64,000 bases of DNA. Source: Planctomycetota bacterium (GTDB lineage Bacteria > Planctomycetota > PLA2). Where the stretch lies: positions 1-64,000 of the forward strand of contig JAJFFF010000013.1 in the NCBI GenBank assembly GCA_021776785.1. Reading direction: 5' to 3'. The stretch's first letter is position 1. Each line of letters begins with the position of its first letter. The notes under the pieces are model-generated. The model saw only the letters and a program-made list of their open reading frames with translations, did not search any database and had not been told where the DNA came from. Made by a program: the position numbers and the translations under genes. Shown here one piece after another: positions 35,027 to 44,373 of this stretch.

Positions 35027-36211
35027 TTAGGACACGGCGGCCGGGCGGGGCCGGTGGCGGGCGAATGCAAACACCCACAACGGGCTGATCGCGAGTGTGA
35101 GCGTGATGGTTGCGACCGTTACCTGGTAGGCGAAGTCCGACACGATGTTTGTTTGGCGACCGACGGCGGCGAGTACGAAGCTGAGCTCGCCGATCGGAGC
35201 CAGGAGCGAAGCACCGAAAAAACTCGTGCGCCAACTGTGATTCCACACGCGCAAAATGCCGGCGTTGATCATCGTATTCGTCAAGAGCGTGACCGCCGAC
35301 AGCGCGACGACAAGGCGCCAGTGACGCGCGAGGAACGACAGGTCGAGCAACATGCCAACGGAGACAAAAAACAGCGTCAAGAAGACGACGCGAAACGGCT
35401 CAAGTTGTTCGTGAACCCAGTGCGTTTCCTTCGCCGCACCGACGAGCATGCCGCCGAAAAACGCGCCGAGTGCCGTCGAGAGTTCCAGGTAGCCAGTCAC
35501 CACGGCGAAGGCAAACGCAAGGATCAGCGCCGCGAGGACTTGATACTCCCGGTCGTTCCCGATCCACGCGCCGATTCCCAGTCGGATGTCTTTCTTTTTC
35601 GTGATCACGACGACGAGCCCGGCGATCAAGGCGATGCCGATCACTTGTCGCGCCACGCTTGCCATCGAAGGTGTTCCGCCCCCGAGAAGTCCCACGACGA
35701 TCAGCATGGGCGCGATCAAAACGTCTTGTGTCAGAAGGATTCCGGTGACGTGTTCGCCGAGTACGGTGTTGGCTTCCCCGCGCTGCTGCAGGAGCCGCAA
35801 CACGACCGCGGTACTGCTCAGGCTGATGACGAAACCGAGCAGGATGCTGCGCGGGAGCGGCCAGTCGAGAAACGTGCCGATGGCAAGCACGCTCAAGACG
35901 CTGACGGCGATCTGGATGGCCGTGCCGGTAAACACGAGCCGCGCGCTGGAAAGGAGCCGGTCGGGTTTCATCTCCATCCCGACAAAAAAGAGGAGCAACA
36001 CGACACCGACTCCGCCGGCGCCCTCCAGGTCCGCCTCGCTCGGTACGACTCCCACCCCGTGGGGGCCAAGAATCACGCCGGCCAGCAGGTAGCCGAGGAA
36101 CGCGGGCAAGCGGATGCGCCGCAACACGAGACCGAATGCGAGCGATACCAACGCCACGGCCGCGAGACGCAGCATCCAAGGGTCAGCGCTCAAGCTCGCA
36201 ATCATTGCCAC
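35027..36211 (-). CDS. CPA2-family cation:proton antiporter, transmembrane domain only
   Basis: A 394-residue protein of about 12 membrane helices with CPA2 features: LPAFLGYLLAGVILGPHGVG near residue 30, LLLFFVGMEMKPD near 70, the SLSSTAVVLRLLQQRG region near 130, and LTQDVLIAPMLIVVG with the ion-binding Asp. No RCK/TrkA-N domain follows, unlike the second antiporter at 40380. It would exchange K+ or Na+ for H+. GTG at 36209-36211 or ATG two codons later could start it. Confidence 0.92.
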   Translation of the reverse strand: MAMIASLSADPWMLRLAAVALVSLAFGLVLRRIRLPAFLGYLLAGVILGPHGVGVVPSEADLEGAGGVGVVLLLFFVGMEMKPDRLLSSARLVFTGTAIQIAVSVLSVLAIGTFLDWPLPRSILLGFVISLSSTAVVLRLLQQRGEANTVLGEHVTGILLTQDVLIAPMLIVVGLLGGGTPSMASVARQVIGIALIAGLVVVITKKKDIRLGIGAWIGNDREYQVLAALILAFAFAVVTGYLELSTALGAFFGGMLVGAAKETHWVHEQLEPFRVVFLTLFFVSVGMLLDLSFLARHWRLVVALSAVTLLTNTMINAGILRVWNHSWRTSFFGASLLAPIGELSFVLAAVGRQTNIVSDFAYQVTVATITLTLAISPLWVFAFARHRPRPAAVS

Positions 36212-36349
36212 AGTCTACGCGCGGGCCCTAAGCGAGTGCGGGGCGAGCCGAGGTCGTTCACCGCGGGTTCGCCAGGCAGGAATTCGTGTCGCGGCCGGCT
36301 CGCGTGCGTTGGATGAATGAGTCGAGCGCTTGCGGCGTTTGTGCGGACG

Positions 36350-36355
36350 TATACT
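36350..36355 (+). promoter_or_regulatory. Possible -10 element (TATACT) for the sulfur cluster
   Basis: TATACT lies 43 bases before the ATG of the persulfide dioxygenase gene, in the divergent gap with the antiporter. No good -35 hexamer was found at 17 bp, so confidence is low. Confidence 0.25.
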
Positions 36356-36398
36356 AGCGGTCTCGCTGACCTCCCGTCGGCACGCACAAAGGGGAGCC

Positions 36399-37874
36399 AT
36401 GCTGCTGCAATACTTTTACGACAACGCCTTGGCCCACGCTTCGTACATGGTCGGTTGTCAAAAAACCGGAGAGGCGCTGATCGTCGATCCCGGGCGCGAC
36501 ATCGATGGGTATCTCGCAGCCGCGTCCCGTTCCGACATGCGAATCACGGCCGCGGCCGACACACACATCCATGCGGACTATGTTTCCGGCGCCCGCGAGC
36601 TCGCGGAGCGGTGCGGCGCGAAACTGTATCTGTCCGACGCGGGCCCGGCCGAGTGGAAGTATCGGTTCGCCGGGTCGTACGATCATCAGCTGCTCAAGGA
36701 GGGCGATCGGTTTTTCGTCGGCAACGTTTGTCTAGATGTCATCCACACGCCGGGGCACACTCCTGAGAGCCTCACGTATCTGTTGACCGACGTCGGCGGC
36801 GGGGCGTCCGGTCCCATGGGGGTGTTTACGGGGGACTTCGTTTTCGTCGGGTCGATCGGCCGTCCGGATTTGCTGGAGGAAACCGCCGGCATGGTGGGGA
36901 CCGCCGCCGCGGGAGCGAAAGATCTCTACCGATCGATCCAGCGGTTTCGTGAGCTGCCGGATCATCTGCAAGTCTGGCCCGCGCATGGTGCCGGGAGCGC
37001 TTGCGGCAAGGGCTTGGGTTCGATTCCGACGAGTACTGTGGGCTACGAGAAGCGCCACAACCCCGCCTTGCAGTTTCGGAGCGAGGATGCGTTTGTTGAT
37101 TACATCCTCGCCGAGCAGCCCGAGGCGCCCACCTATTTCGCTCTCATGAAGCGCGTCAACAAGGAAGGTCCTGCGATACTCGGCGCCGTTTCTTCGCCGC
37201 CGGAACTGCCGCCGGAACGCCTGGCCGACACGAGTACTTCCAACCAGGTTGTCGATACGCGAGGCGGACACGCTTTCGCGAACGGATACGCCGCGGGTAC
37301 GCTCAACATCCCGTTAAAATACTTAGCGGCTTGGGCGGGGTGGCTGGTCGATTACGCCCGACCGCTTTACCTGATCGCGCCCGTCGAGGACCGGCCCGAG
37401 ATCGTGCGCGTGCTGAACAAGATCGGAGTCGAACAGATCGGTGGGTTTTTCTCGCCCGTCGATCTTGGCGACGCCGGCTTGTTGACGCGGAGCTACGAAG
37501 AGCGGTCGCCTAAGGAAGTGGAACCGCGCGTGCGCGACGGCGAGGTCATCTTGATTGACGTCCGCGGCGACGGGGAATGGAACGAGCAACACGTCCCCGG
37601 AGCGCAACGTTGTTTCTTGGCTCATCTGCCCCAGCGGCTCCCCGAGTTCGCGGGGAACACGTTGGTGTTTTTGTGCCGAAGCGGCGGCCGCTCCGCGATC
37701 GCAGCCAGCCTCGCCTTGGCGGCGGGCGTGCGCCATGTCTTCAACTTGAAGGGCGGCATTCAGGCTTGGGCCCGGGATGGGTTGGCGGTCAACCAAGGAT
37801 CGCCGGCGTTCGTTGGCCGCGGGGCCGACGCGTCGGCCAGCGAGGACACTGCGCCGAGTCGCGCGGTGTCATGA
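36399..37874 (+). CDS. Persulfide dioxygenase-rhodanese fusion (MBL fold plus two rhodanese domains)
   Basis: A 491-residue protein. Residues 1-260 are an ETHE1-like metallo-beta-lactamase fold: THIHADYVSG near residue 54 (HxHxDY; some sulfur oxidation members replace the last His), HTPGHTPES near 125, FTGDFVFVGSIGRPD near 146, WPAHGAGSACG near 195. Two rhodanese domains follow: the first (about 265-360) lacks the active Cys, the second has LVFLCRSGGRSAIAASLAL with Cys near 426. It would oxidise glutathione or related persulfide and move sulfane sulfur. GGGGAG precedes the ATG. First gene of the sulfur cluster with the YeeE/YedE pair. Confidence 0.92.
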   Translation: MLLQYFYDNALAHASYMVGCQKTGEALIVDPGRDIDGYLAAASRSDMRITAAADTHIHADYVSGARELAERCGAKLYLSDAGPAEWKYRFAGSYDHQLLKEGDRFFVGNVCLDVIHTPGHTPESLTYLLTDVGGGASGPMGVFTGDFVFVGSIGRPDLLEETAGMVGTAAAGAKDLYRSIQRFRELPDHLQVWPAHGAGSACGKGLGSIPTSTVGYEKRHNPALQFRSEDAFVDYILAEQPEAPTYFALMKRVNKEGPAILGAVSSPPELPPERLADTSTSNQVVDTRGGHAFANGYAAGTLNIPLKYLAAWAGWLVDYARPLYLIAPVEDRPEIVRVLNKIGVEQIGGFFSPVDLGDAGLLTRSYEERSPKEVEPRVRDGEVILIDVRGDGEWNEQHVPGAQRCFLAHLPQRLPEFAGNTLVFLCRSGGRSAIAASLALAAGVRHVFNLKGGIQAWARDGLAVNQGSPAFVGRGADASASEDTAPSRAVS

Positions 37875-37928
37875 AACACGAGTGTTCGGCTTCGGTCGTG
37901 TTCGTCTCCGATCGAAAGGACTAAATCT

Positions 37929-38414
37929 ATGAAAGACTTTCTGCTCGACCCTTGGCCGTGGTGGTTCTCGGGCATCCTGATTGGCCTGATCGTTCCGCTC
38001 CTCTATCTCTTGAGCGGAAAAGCGTTCGGCGTTTCGACGAGCTTTCAGGAACTCGGCGCGCTTTGTGCGCGCGGGAGGGGGCCTGACTATTTCAAGAGCT
38101 TTAACTGGCGAGCGGGATTGTGGACGGTCGTGTTTGCGGTCGGGATCGCGCTCGGCGGATTCACGGCCGCTTTCGTTCTCTCCCGAGACGGGATCGACTT
38201 TCTCCCCGCGTCCTATCACTCACCGGGCGGTGTGATCCGCTTACTCGTCGGAGGGTTTTTGGTGGGATTTGGAACGCGCTACGCGGGAGGCTGCACGTCG
38301 GGGCACGCCATCAACGGCATCTCCAATCGCAATCTGCCGAGCCTCATCGCGACGGTGTTCTTTTTTGTCGGCGGCCTGGCCGTGACCTGGGGCTTAGGAA
38401 GCCTGTTGTTTTAG
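37929..38414 (+). CDS. YeeE/YedE-family sulfur transporter, first half
   Basis: A 161-residue membrane protein with about four helices. [17 protein letters not shown] near residue 122 is the signature GGCTSGH of YeeE/YedE transporters, which move thiosulfate or sulfane sulfur. In longer family members both halves are one protein; here they are two adjacent genes. It follows the persulfide dioxygenase gene by 54 bp. Confidence 0.9.
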   Translation: MKDFLLDPWPWWFSGILIGLIVPLLYLLSGKAFGVSTSFQELGALCARGRGPDYFKSFNWRAGLWTVVFAVGIALGGFTAAFVLSRDGIDFLPASYHSPGGVIRLLVGGFLVGFGTRYAGGCTSGHAINGISNRNLPSLIATVFFFVGGLAVTWGLGSLLF

Positions 38415-38427
38415 GAGCACGGACAAA

Positions 38428-38883
38428 ATGGACGCAAAGCAAACGAACTCAAAGCAGGGCTTTCAATCGCTTGGCGCGTACCTGCGCATCTTGTTGGTCG
38501 GCGCGCTGCTCGGACTGGTTCTCGCAAAGTCCGAAGCGGCGACCTGGGGCCGCGTGCACAAGATGTTTCGGTTCGAGGAAGCGCACATGTATCTCATCAT
38601 CGGCGTCGCGATTGCGGTCGCCATGGCAAGCATGTGGATTCTCAAGAAGCTGAACGCTTCGTCGGTCGGCGGAGATCCGATCGTCTACCAGCCCAAGCCG
38701 TATCACAAGGGCGTCGTCATCGGCGGCATGATCTTCGGCGCGGGTTGGGCGATTACCGGCGCGTGTCCGGGCCCGATCTACGCGCAGATCGGCGGCGGCG
38801 AATGGTACGCCGCGATCACGCTCGTCGGCGCGCTCCTAGGAACCTTTTGCTTCGCGTCGGTAAGGTCCCGACTTCCGCACTAG
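38428..38883 (+). CDS. YeeE/YedE-family sulfur transporter, second half
   Basis: A 151-residue membrane protein of about four helices. GWAITGACPGPIYAQIGGG near residue 108 is the second Cys signature of the family (ACPGP). It lies 13 bp behind the first half, with AGGAG before its ATG, and the two probably assemble. It would bring a reduced sulfur compound in or out, serving the persulfide dioxygenase upstream. Confidence 0.9.
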   Translation: MDAKQTNSKQGFQSLGAYLRILLVGALLGLVLAKSEAATWGRVHKMFRFEEAHMYLIIGVAIAVAMASMWILKKLNASSVGGDPIVYQPKPYHKGVVIGGMIFGAGWAITGACPGPIYAQIGGGEWYAAITLVGALLGTFCFASVRSRLPH

Positions 38884-38920
38884 GAGTCGGCGGTTCCACG
38901 TCGTCGCGTTGCCGTTTACG

Positions 38921-39859
38921 ATGGCGGCTATGGAGAACCGTGAGAAGCCCGAGAACCCTGAGAACCGCGACGGCCAAGAACAGCTCGACGAAGATCTGTT
39001 CGAGCTTTACGACGAGTACTGCCACAGCAGCATGGCGCGCCGGGACTTTCTCGCGCGCGCGGCGGCAATCGGCGCGGCCACGGGCGTAGCGAGCCTCGCC
39101 AGTTGCAAAGCGCGGGAGATGTTGCCGAACTATGCGCAGTCCGAGCGAGTTCCGTTTACCGACGAGCGCATCAAGCCGACGTATGTCACCTACGATTCGC
39201 CGGGCGGCAACGCAGGCAAGATGCGCGGCTACTTGGTGACGCCCGCTAAGCAGGGGCCGTTCGGTGCGGTGTTGGTCGTGCACGAGAACCGCGGTCTCAA
39301 TCCGTACGTACGCGACGTCGCGCGGCGGGCTGCCGTCGCGGGCTTTGTCGCGCTTGCGCCGGACGCACTGTTTCCGGCGGGCGGCTATCCCGGCAACGAC
39401 GAGGACGGCAAGGCGCTGCAGCGCACGCTCGATCGCGCCAAGATTCACATCGACATGCTTAACAGCGCGAAGTTTCTGCAAGCACACGAAGCGAGCAACG
39501 GGCGTCTCGGTGTGACCGGCTTTTGTTTCGGTGGCGGCGTTTCGAACTACCTCGCTGTCGAGATGGGTGAATCGCTCCACGCCGCAGCGCCGTTTTACGG
39601 TCGGCAGCCCGACCTCAACCGCGTCGGCGAGATCCGAGCGGAGCTGGCGCTGCACTACGCGGAAAACGATCCTCGCGTCAACGAGAACAAGGACGCTTAC
39701 GACGCGGCGCTCGCCGCGGCTGGTGTGAAACACGAGTCGTTTCTTTATCCGGGAACGCGTCACGGATTCCACAACGACTCGACCCCGCGTTTCGACCGGG
39801 CCGCGGCCACGCTGGCGTGGAGCCGAACGATGGCATTGTTCCGGCGCCGACTGGCCTAG
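38921..39859 (+). CDS. Dienelactone hydrolase family protein with Tat signal
   Basis: About 312 residues. An acidic N-terminal stretch (residues about 5-35) precedes a twin-arginine signal (MARRDFLARAAAIGAATG) and a Cys, suggesting Tat export. The alpha/beta-hydrolase part has HENRGLNPYVRDVARR, the nucleophile motif GVTGFCFGGG with Cys near 195, ALHYAENDPRVN with the Asp, and FLYPGTRHGFHND with the His: the dienelactone hydrolase triad Cys-Asp-His. Start is ATG 38921 or three codons later; no clear ribosome site. It follows the transporter by 37 bp. Confidence 0.88.
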   Translation: MAAMENREKPENPENRDGQEQLDEDLFELYDEYCHSSMARRDFLARAAAIGAATGVASLASCKAREMLPNYAQSERVPFTDERIKPTYVTYDSPGGNAGKMRGYLVTPAKQGPFGAVLVVHENRGLNPYVRDVARRAAVAGFVALAPDALFPAGGYPGNDEDGKALQRTLDRAKIHIDMLNSAKFLQAHEASNGRLGVTGFCFGGGVSNYLAVEMGESLHAAAPFYGRQPDLNRVGEIRAELALHYAENDPRVNENKDAYDAALAAAGVKHESFLYPGTRHGFHNDSTPRFDRAAATLAWSRTMALFRRRLA

Positions 39860-39885
39860 CCAGCGTCTCTGCCGGCAGGATTTCG

Positions 39886-39903
39886 GTTGCAGAGCTCTGC
39901 AAC
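39886..39903. promoter_or_regulatory. 18-bp perfect palindrome upstream of the DoxX gene
   Basis: GTTGCAGAGCTCTGCAAC is its own reverse complement. It sits 30 bp before the DoxX ATG and 27 bp after the hydrolase stop. No T-tract follows, so an operator for a dimeric regulator is more likely than a terminator. Factor unknown. Confidence 0.5.
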
Positions 39904-39932
39904 ACGGGCGAGCTACAACTACTCACGCCTAG

Positions 39933-40334
39933 ATGGAGAAACCATTGGAACTCAAGTCCCTCCCTAAACAATACCTCGCGCCGCACACCGACACCGTCTA
40001 TCGCGTGTTGCGTGTCGTCGCCGGTGTGCTCTTCGCGTTTCACGGCGTGCAAAAAGTCTTTGGCGTCTTAACCGATCACCAACCGGCCGTGTTTTCGCAG
40101 CTTTGGATCGGTGGCGTGTTGGAGCTCGTGACCGGAGCGATGGTCGCCGCGGGTTTTCTTACGCGATGGGGCGCGTTCGTGGCGAGCGGCATGATGGCGG
40201 TGGCGTACACGCAGTTCCACTGGAAGCTGAATTTCAACGCCAGCTTTTTCCCCGCGGTGAACAAGGGGGAGCTCGCGCTCGTGTACTCGGTCTTGTTCCT
40301 CTACATCGCGTGCAAGGGCTCGGGCCGACCGTAG
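39933..40334 (+). CDS. DoxX-family membrane protein
   Basis: A 133-residue protein with four membrane helices. Opening VYRVLRVVAGVLFAFHGVQKVFG and the LWIGGVLELVTGAMVAAGFLTRWGAFVA segment match DoxX. Family members are linked to thiosulfate:quinone oxidoreductase and to oxidative-stress complexes, which suits the neighbouring sulfur genes, but no quinone-reducing activity can be shown from sequence. The 18-bp palindrome lies just upstream. Confidence 0.88.
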   Translation: MEKPLELKSLPKQYLAPHTDTVYRVLRVVAGVLFAFHGVQKVFGVLTDHQPAVFSQLWIGGVLELVTGAMVAAGFLTRWGAFVASGMMAVAYTQFHWKLNFNASFFPAVNKGELALVYSVLFLYIACKGSGRP

Positions 40335-40379
40335 GGCCGCGGCACCGCCGCGACTCAAGCATAGACGGCGTCGACTGAT

Positions 40380-42317
40380 ATGGGCATCGCGACCGACATC
40401 ATTCTGCTGATCGTTGCCTCGTTCGGGTTCGGCCTTGTTCTGCAACGTCTCGGGCAACCGCTCGTCCTTGGTTACATCGCGGCGGGCGTCATGCTCGGCC
40501 CGCACACCTCTGGGCTGACGGTATCGAGCCTCCACGAGATCGAGCTGCTCGCGGAGATCGGGGTCGCGCTGCTGCTGTTCGCACTCGGGTTGGAGTTTTC
40601 GCTCAAAGACCTGCGCCCCGTGCGCAGGATCGCGCTGATCGGCACGCCGATTCAGATGCTGCTCACGATCGGCCTCGGCTTCGGGATCGGCATGCAGATG
40701 GGTTGGGATTGGAAAACGTCGTTGTGGTTTGGCGCGCTGATCTCGCTGTCGAGCACGATGGTGATTCTCAAGACGCTGATGAACCACGGTTGGCTCGGAA
40801 CGTTGTCGAGCAAAGTGATGATCGGGATGCTGATCGTCCAAGACCTCGCGGCCGTGTTCTTGCTGATCGTTCTCCCGCAACTTAGCGATCCCGCCTCCGG
40901 ACTCTCGGTGCTCGGAATCGCCGCGCTTAAGGCGACAGGGTTCATCGTCGGCATGATCTTGCTGGGCACGCGCGCGCTGCCTCTGCTGATGCGGCACGTC
41001 GCGCGACTTGGTTCGAGAGAGCTCTTTGCCTTCGGCGCGTTCGTCGCGGGCATGGTGCTGAGCGAATCCGAGTTCGGCCATCAGGCGTTGAGCGATATCG
41101 TCCCGCTGCGCGACCTGTTCGGTATGTTGTTTTTCGCGTCGGTCGGCATGTTGTTCGATCCCGCGTACTTGGCCAACCACCTCCTGCAGATCGTGGCGCT
41201 CGTCTTGGGCGTGGGTCTTGGGAAGGGGTTAATTTTCGCGCTGGTCGCGAAGGTGTTTCGCTATCGCAACGTCGTCCCTCTCGCCGTCGGTCTGGGTCTG
41301 TTTCAGATCGGCGAGTTCGCGTTCGTGGTCGCGCAGGTTGGAGTCTCGACCGGTTCGATCGGGAGCGACGTCTATTCGCTCGTGTTGACGACCGCCATCC
41401 TCACGATGGCCCTGACGCCGATCGTTTCCGGCCAGACGGCCCGGCTCTACGCGATGCGGAAGCGACCGTTCAGCCACGAACCGCTCGAAACAAGAAACAT
41501 CCCGGACGACGGACTGCAGGATCACGTGGTCGTCATCGGCGGCGGCCGCGTCGGCGAGCAGGTCGCGCGCGTCCTGCAACGTGCGGGCCTTCCCTGTGTC
41601 ATCGTTGAGCTCGACCACCGTCGCGTGGAGCAAGCAAAAATAGACGGAATGCCGGTCGTCTACGGCGACGCAACACACGATGTCGTACTGGAAGCGGCCG
41701 AAGTGGGCAAGGCGCGACTCCTTGTCGTCACGACGCCGGACATGGTCACCTCCCGCGCCGTCATCACGAGTGCGAAGCGAAGCAACCCGGACTTAGACGT
41801 CGTCGCGCGCGCATCCGACGAGGGGTTCCTGTCGGTGTTTCAGGAGCTCGGCGTCGCCGAAGTCGTGTATCCGCAATTTGAAACAGGACTTGAGATGACG
41901 CGGCAAGCGCTCCTGTATCTCCGCGTACCGGTGCCGGAAATTCGACGGCATACCGAGAGGCTGCGCCACGATCTGTTTGCGGGACACCTCAAGGCGTGCG
42001 ACCGACACGAAACGCTCGCGCAGCTACGCCTCGCCGAGCAAGAGTTCGATCTTCAGTGGGTGCTGATTCCGGAAGCAAGCGCGGTCGCGGGAAAGTCATT
42101 GCGCGAGCTCGATGTGCGCGGCGCGACCGGCGCCTCGGTCGTTGGTGTGATTCGCGGCGGCGAGCTGGAGGTCAACCCGGAACCGGGGTTCGAGATGCAA
42201 ACCCAAGACCTCGTGGCGATCATCGGAACCGAAAACGCACGGCAAGCGTTTCAGAAGCTGACCACACCCGCGCCCGCCGACGACGAGCCGTCGAAGACGC
42301 CGCCGACGCACGAATAA
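40380..42317 (+). CDS. CPA2 cation:proton antiporter with RCK (TrkA-N/TrkA-C) domains
   Basis: A 645-residue KefB-like transporter. Residues 1-370 are a 12-helix CPA2 domain ([62 protein letters not shown]). Residues about 380-500 are TrkA-N with the Rossmann motif [17 protein letters not shown]; about 545-630 TrkA-C ([25 protein letters not shown]). It is gated by nucleotide, exchanging K+ or Na+ for H+. The gene begins 45 bp after doxX. Confidence 0.93.
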   Translation: MGIATDIILLIVASFGFGLVLQRLGQPLVLGYIAAGVMLGPHTSGLTVSSLHEIELLAEIGVALLLFALGLEFSLKDLRPVRRIALIGTPIQMLLTIGLGFGIGMQMGWDWKTSLWFGALISLSSTMVILKTLMNHGWLGTLSSKVMIGMLIVQDLAAVFLLIVLPQLSDPASGLSVLGIAALKATGFIVGMILLGTRALPLLMRHVARLGSRELFAFGAFVAGMVLSESEFGHQALSDIVPLRDLFGMLFFASVGMLFDPAYLANHLLQIVALVLGVGLGKGLIFALVAKVFRYRNVVPLAVGLGLFQIGEFAFVVAQVGVSTGSIGSDVYSLVLTTAILTMALTPIVSGQTARLYAMRKRPFSHEPLETRNIPDDGLQDHVVVIGGGRVGEQVARVLQRAGLPCVIVELDHRRVEQAKIDGMPVVYGDATHDVVLEAAEVGKARLLVVTTPDMVTSRAVITSAKRSNPDLDVVARASDEGFLSVFQELGVAEVVYPQFETGLEMTRQALLYLRVPVPEIRRHTERLRHDLFAGHLKACDRHETLAQLRLAEQEFDLQWVLIPEASAVAGKSLRELDVRGATGASVVGVIRGGELEVNPEPGFEMQTQDLVAIIGTENARQAFQKLTTPAPADDEPSKTPPTHE

Positions 42318-42494
42318 CAGACGGCGGCAAGCCGATGGCGCGGTACCTGGCGCCGCTCCGCCGCGCTCCGTGCGTTTGCGTCTTGAATCGCGACGACTTT
42401 CCCTAGGCTGGATTCGACTACAATCGAATCAGCAGCGCGGGGAAGTTGCTTCTCTCGCGCCGGACGAAATTGCGGAAGGAAGGGGGGGTGAGCG

Positions 42495-43157
42495 ATGGCC
42501 GTTGGAACTCACTGGGAATGGCGGGCGTTTGGGTTGCCGCCTCTTGCTGTTTTGCTTGCGACGATGGAAAAGCTCTCCAAGGTGTTCGGTCCCGACGACG
42601 AAGGCGAGACACGAACCGACGAGTACTTTTGGGCGCCCGGCTGTGACGCGAACGTCAAGCTTCGCGACGAGCGGCTAAAGTTCAAGCGCGTGCTCAAGCG
42701 GACCGACGACGGATGCGAGCTCTGGGCCGAGGAGGCGAACGAGAACTTTCCATTCCCGCTCGCGGATGAGGCGTTTGAGTTCTTGGCGACTCATATGAAC
42801 GTGAAGCTTCCGGATTCGGTGAGCGAGGGGCGGGAGTCTCCCGCAGCGCTGGAGAAGATGTTTTCCGCGTGCGTTCCGCCGATTCGCACGGTGCCCGTGA
42901 AAAAGCATCGCATTCAATACGAGATGAAGCTCGGAACCATGGACTTCGTCATCGAGCTCGCAGAGATCATGGCGCCCCAATGCGCCTGGTCCATTGCGCT
43001 GGAGAGCGAGAACCTGCCGCGCCTCGACTCCGGAGACGTCGATCCGCGCGCGGTCGAGACGGGTCTGGAGTTGATCCGTCGTCTGCGCGATCAGCTCAAG
43101 CTTCCTCAGGCGATGGAGGTTATGGGCTACCTCGAGCGCTTGGAGGGTTGGGTCTAG
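42495..43157 (+). CDS. Hypothetical protein, possibly CYTH/triphosphate-tunnel-like
   Basis: A 220-residue protein preceded by a strong purine-rich ribosome site. The pattern HWEWRAFG at the start, then NVKLRDERLKFKRVLKR, FPFPL and CAWSIALESENL near residue 170 resembles the alternating charged beta strands of CYTH/triphosphate-tunnel enzymes (E-x-E..., K-x-R, E-x-E near the end). The classical ExExK is not present. I do not claim a function; the tunnel fold is a guess from strand pattern. Confidence 0.55.
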   Translation: MAVGTHWEWRAFGLPPLAVLLATMEKLSKVFGPDDEGETRTDEYFWAPGCDANVKLRDERLKFKRVLKRTDDGCELWAEEANENFPFPLADEAFEFLATHMNVKLPDSVSEGRESPAALEKMFSACVPPIRTVPVKKHRIQYEMKLGTMDFVIELAEIMAPQCAWSIALESENLPRLDSGDVDPRAVETGLELIRRLRDQLKLPQAMEVMGYLERLEGWV

Positions 43158-43185
43158 CGCTCTTGGTATGCGGCTGCGGCGCCGG

Positions 43186-44220
43186 CTACTTCGGCACCGC
43201 TTCGCGGAGTTTTTGAAGAGCGCCTTGGGCCGCGTTTTGCACGCTCTTGGGGCGTGCCGCGTCGTAGGCGAGCTTCTCGAGCGCGGGGATCGCTTCGACG
43301 TCGTTTGCGTTTTGCACGGTCATAATCAAGACGACGAGCGCTTGCTCTTCTTTGTACGTGCCAAGTCGCTTGCGCACAGCCGGGAGCACTTTTTTCCCCA
43401 TCAGACCGAGTCCGCCGAGGTACTGCAACGCGGCCGGGTCGCCTTTCGCGAACGCGTCGTCGGTCGCCTGCATGTAGAGGTCGACGCCACCTTCGACGCC
43501 CCGACGCTGCAACCCAAACGCGGCGTTTGCGCGGACCCCGGTGTCGGTGGCCGTTCGCGCCGCTTGCTCGAGGACGGGATTCAAACCTTCGGCGTCTGAA
43601 AAGGCGAGCGCGTGTCCGGACAACCGCTTGAGCACCAGGCCGGAATCGGGATCACGCAGATGCGCCTTGAGCGACTCCAGTGCGATCGGGTCGCCGGATT
43701 GCGCCAGCGCGTGGGCGATGACGAGCCGCGTCCCGGGGTCGCGGGTTGTGTCTTCGAACTTGCCGATGACATGGCGGATCGCCTCTTCGCCGCCGGCGAG
43801 TAAGACGGCTCGCACCTCCGCGGCTGCTTTCTTGCCGCGTTCGGTTCCACGGATGATGTGCTGCAGGTTCCCGCCGAATTTTTCAATCGCGCTTTCGACC
43901 TGCTTGTTCGTCGGTTTCCCGCCGGACGCCGTGGGTTCGTCATGTTCTTTTTTCGGAGCGGGCTCCAGCGTCTTGTTGCGCCATCGCTTGAGTTCCTTTT
44001 CGAGCTGCTCTTGCCGTTGGGCCTGGGTGGCCGCGCGCTCGTGGAGCGCGCGGTTTGCAGACTTAAGGTCTGCCAACTGTTGCGCCAGGCCGCGATCGGC
44101 GTCTGTGGCGCGCTCTTGGCGCGGCGTGGTGTCTGGTTTCGTCGCTTGGCGGACCACAAAGCCCGAGACAACAGCGCCCAGCACGCAACCGAGAACGACC
44201 GATAAACCGTGAATCTTCAT
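43186..44220 (-). CDS. Membrane-anchored HEAT-repeat protein
   Basis: A 344-residue protein with an N-terminal helix (VVLGCVLGAVVSGFVV), a coiled coil (residues about 35-75, LADLKSANRALHERAATQAQR) and HEAT-like repeats (residues about 100-340; LVIAHALAQSGDPIALESLKAHLRD, LVLKRLSGHALAFSDAEGL). No enzymatic motif. Start ATG at 44218-44220 has GGGGGAGGG upstream. It shares coiled coil and HEAT design with the sigma-fused gene next door, and the two may be relatives. Confidence 0.75.
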   Translation of the reverse strand: MKIHGLSVVLGCVLGAVVSGFVVRQATKPDTTPRQERATDADRGLAQQLADLKSANRALHERAATQAQRQEQLEKELKRWRNKTLEPAPKKEHDEPTASGGKPTNKQVESAIEKFGGNLQHIIRGTERGKKAAAEVRAVLLAGGEEAIRHVIGKFEDTTRDPGTRLVIAHALAQSGDPIALESLKAHLRDPDSGLVLKRLSGHALAFSDAEGLNPVLEQAARTATDTGVRANAAFGLQRRGVEGGVDLYMQATDDAFAKGDPAALQYLGGLGLMGKKVLPAVRKRLGTYKEEQALVVLIMTVQNANDVEAIPALEKLAYDAARPKSVQNAAQGALQKLREAVPK

Positions 44221-44246
44221 GAGAGCCCTCCCCCGCCGCATCGTAC

Positions 44247-44266
44247 GACGTACGGTTCCGTACGTC
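44247..44266. promoter_or_regulatory. 20-bp inverted repeat (9-bp arms) upstream of the HEAT-repeat gene
   Basis: GACGTACGG, two bases, then CCGTACGTC: perfect 9-bp arms ending 27 bp before the HEAT-protein start. Length and spacing fit an operator for a dimeric regulator. No T-tract adjoins it. Confidence 0.45.
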
Positions 44267-44373
44267 TCGTATGGTGTGCCTATTCGCTTGGCGAGGAGAG
44301 ATCATCGCGGCTCACCGGCGCGCGATCGCACGAAAACCACGAAGCTCGCGCGCGGTCGCGGGACTCGATCGGC

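Noticed and set aside
34694..36316. A 540-codon plus-strand frame
   Set aside because: Shadow of the DUF3224 and antiporter genes; His/Arg/Asp-rich composition with no domain.
40068..41180. A 370-codon minus-strand frame rich in His, Gln and Arg
   Set aside because: Antisense to the DoxX and antiporter genes.
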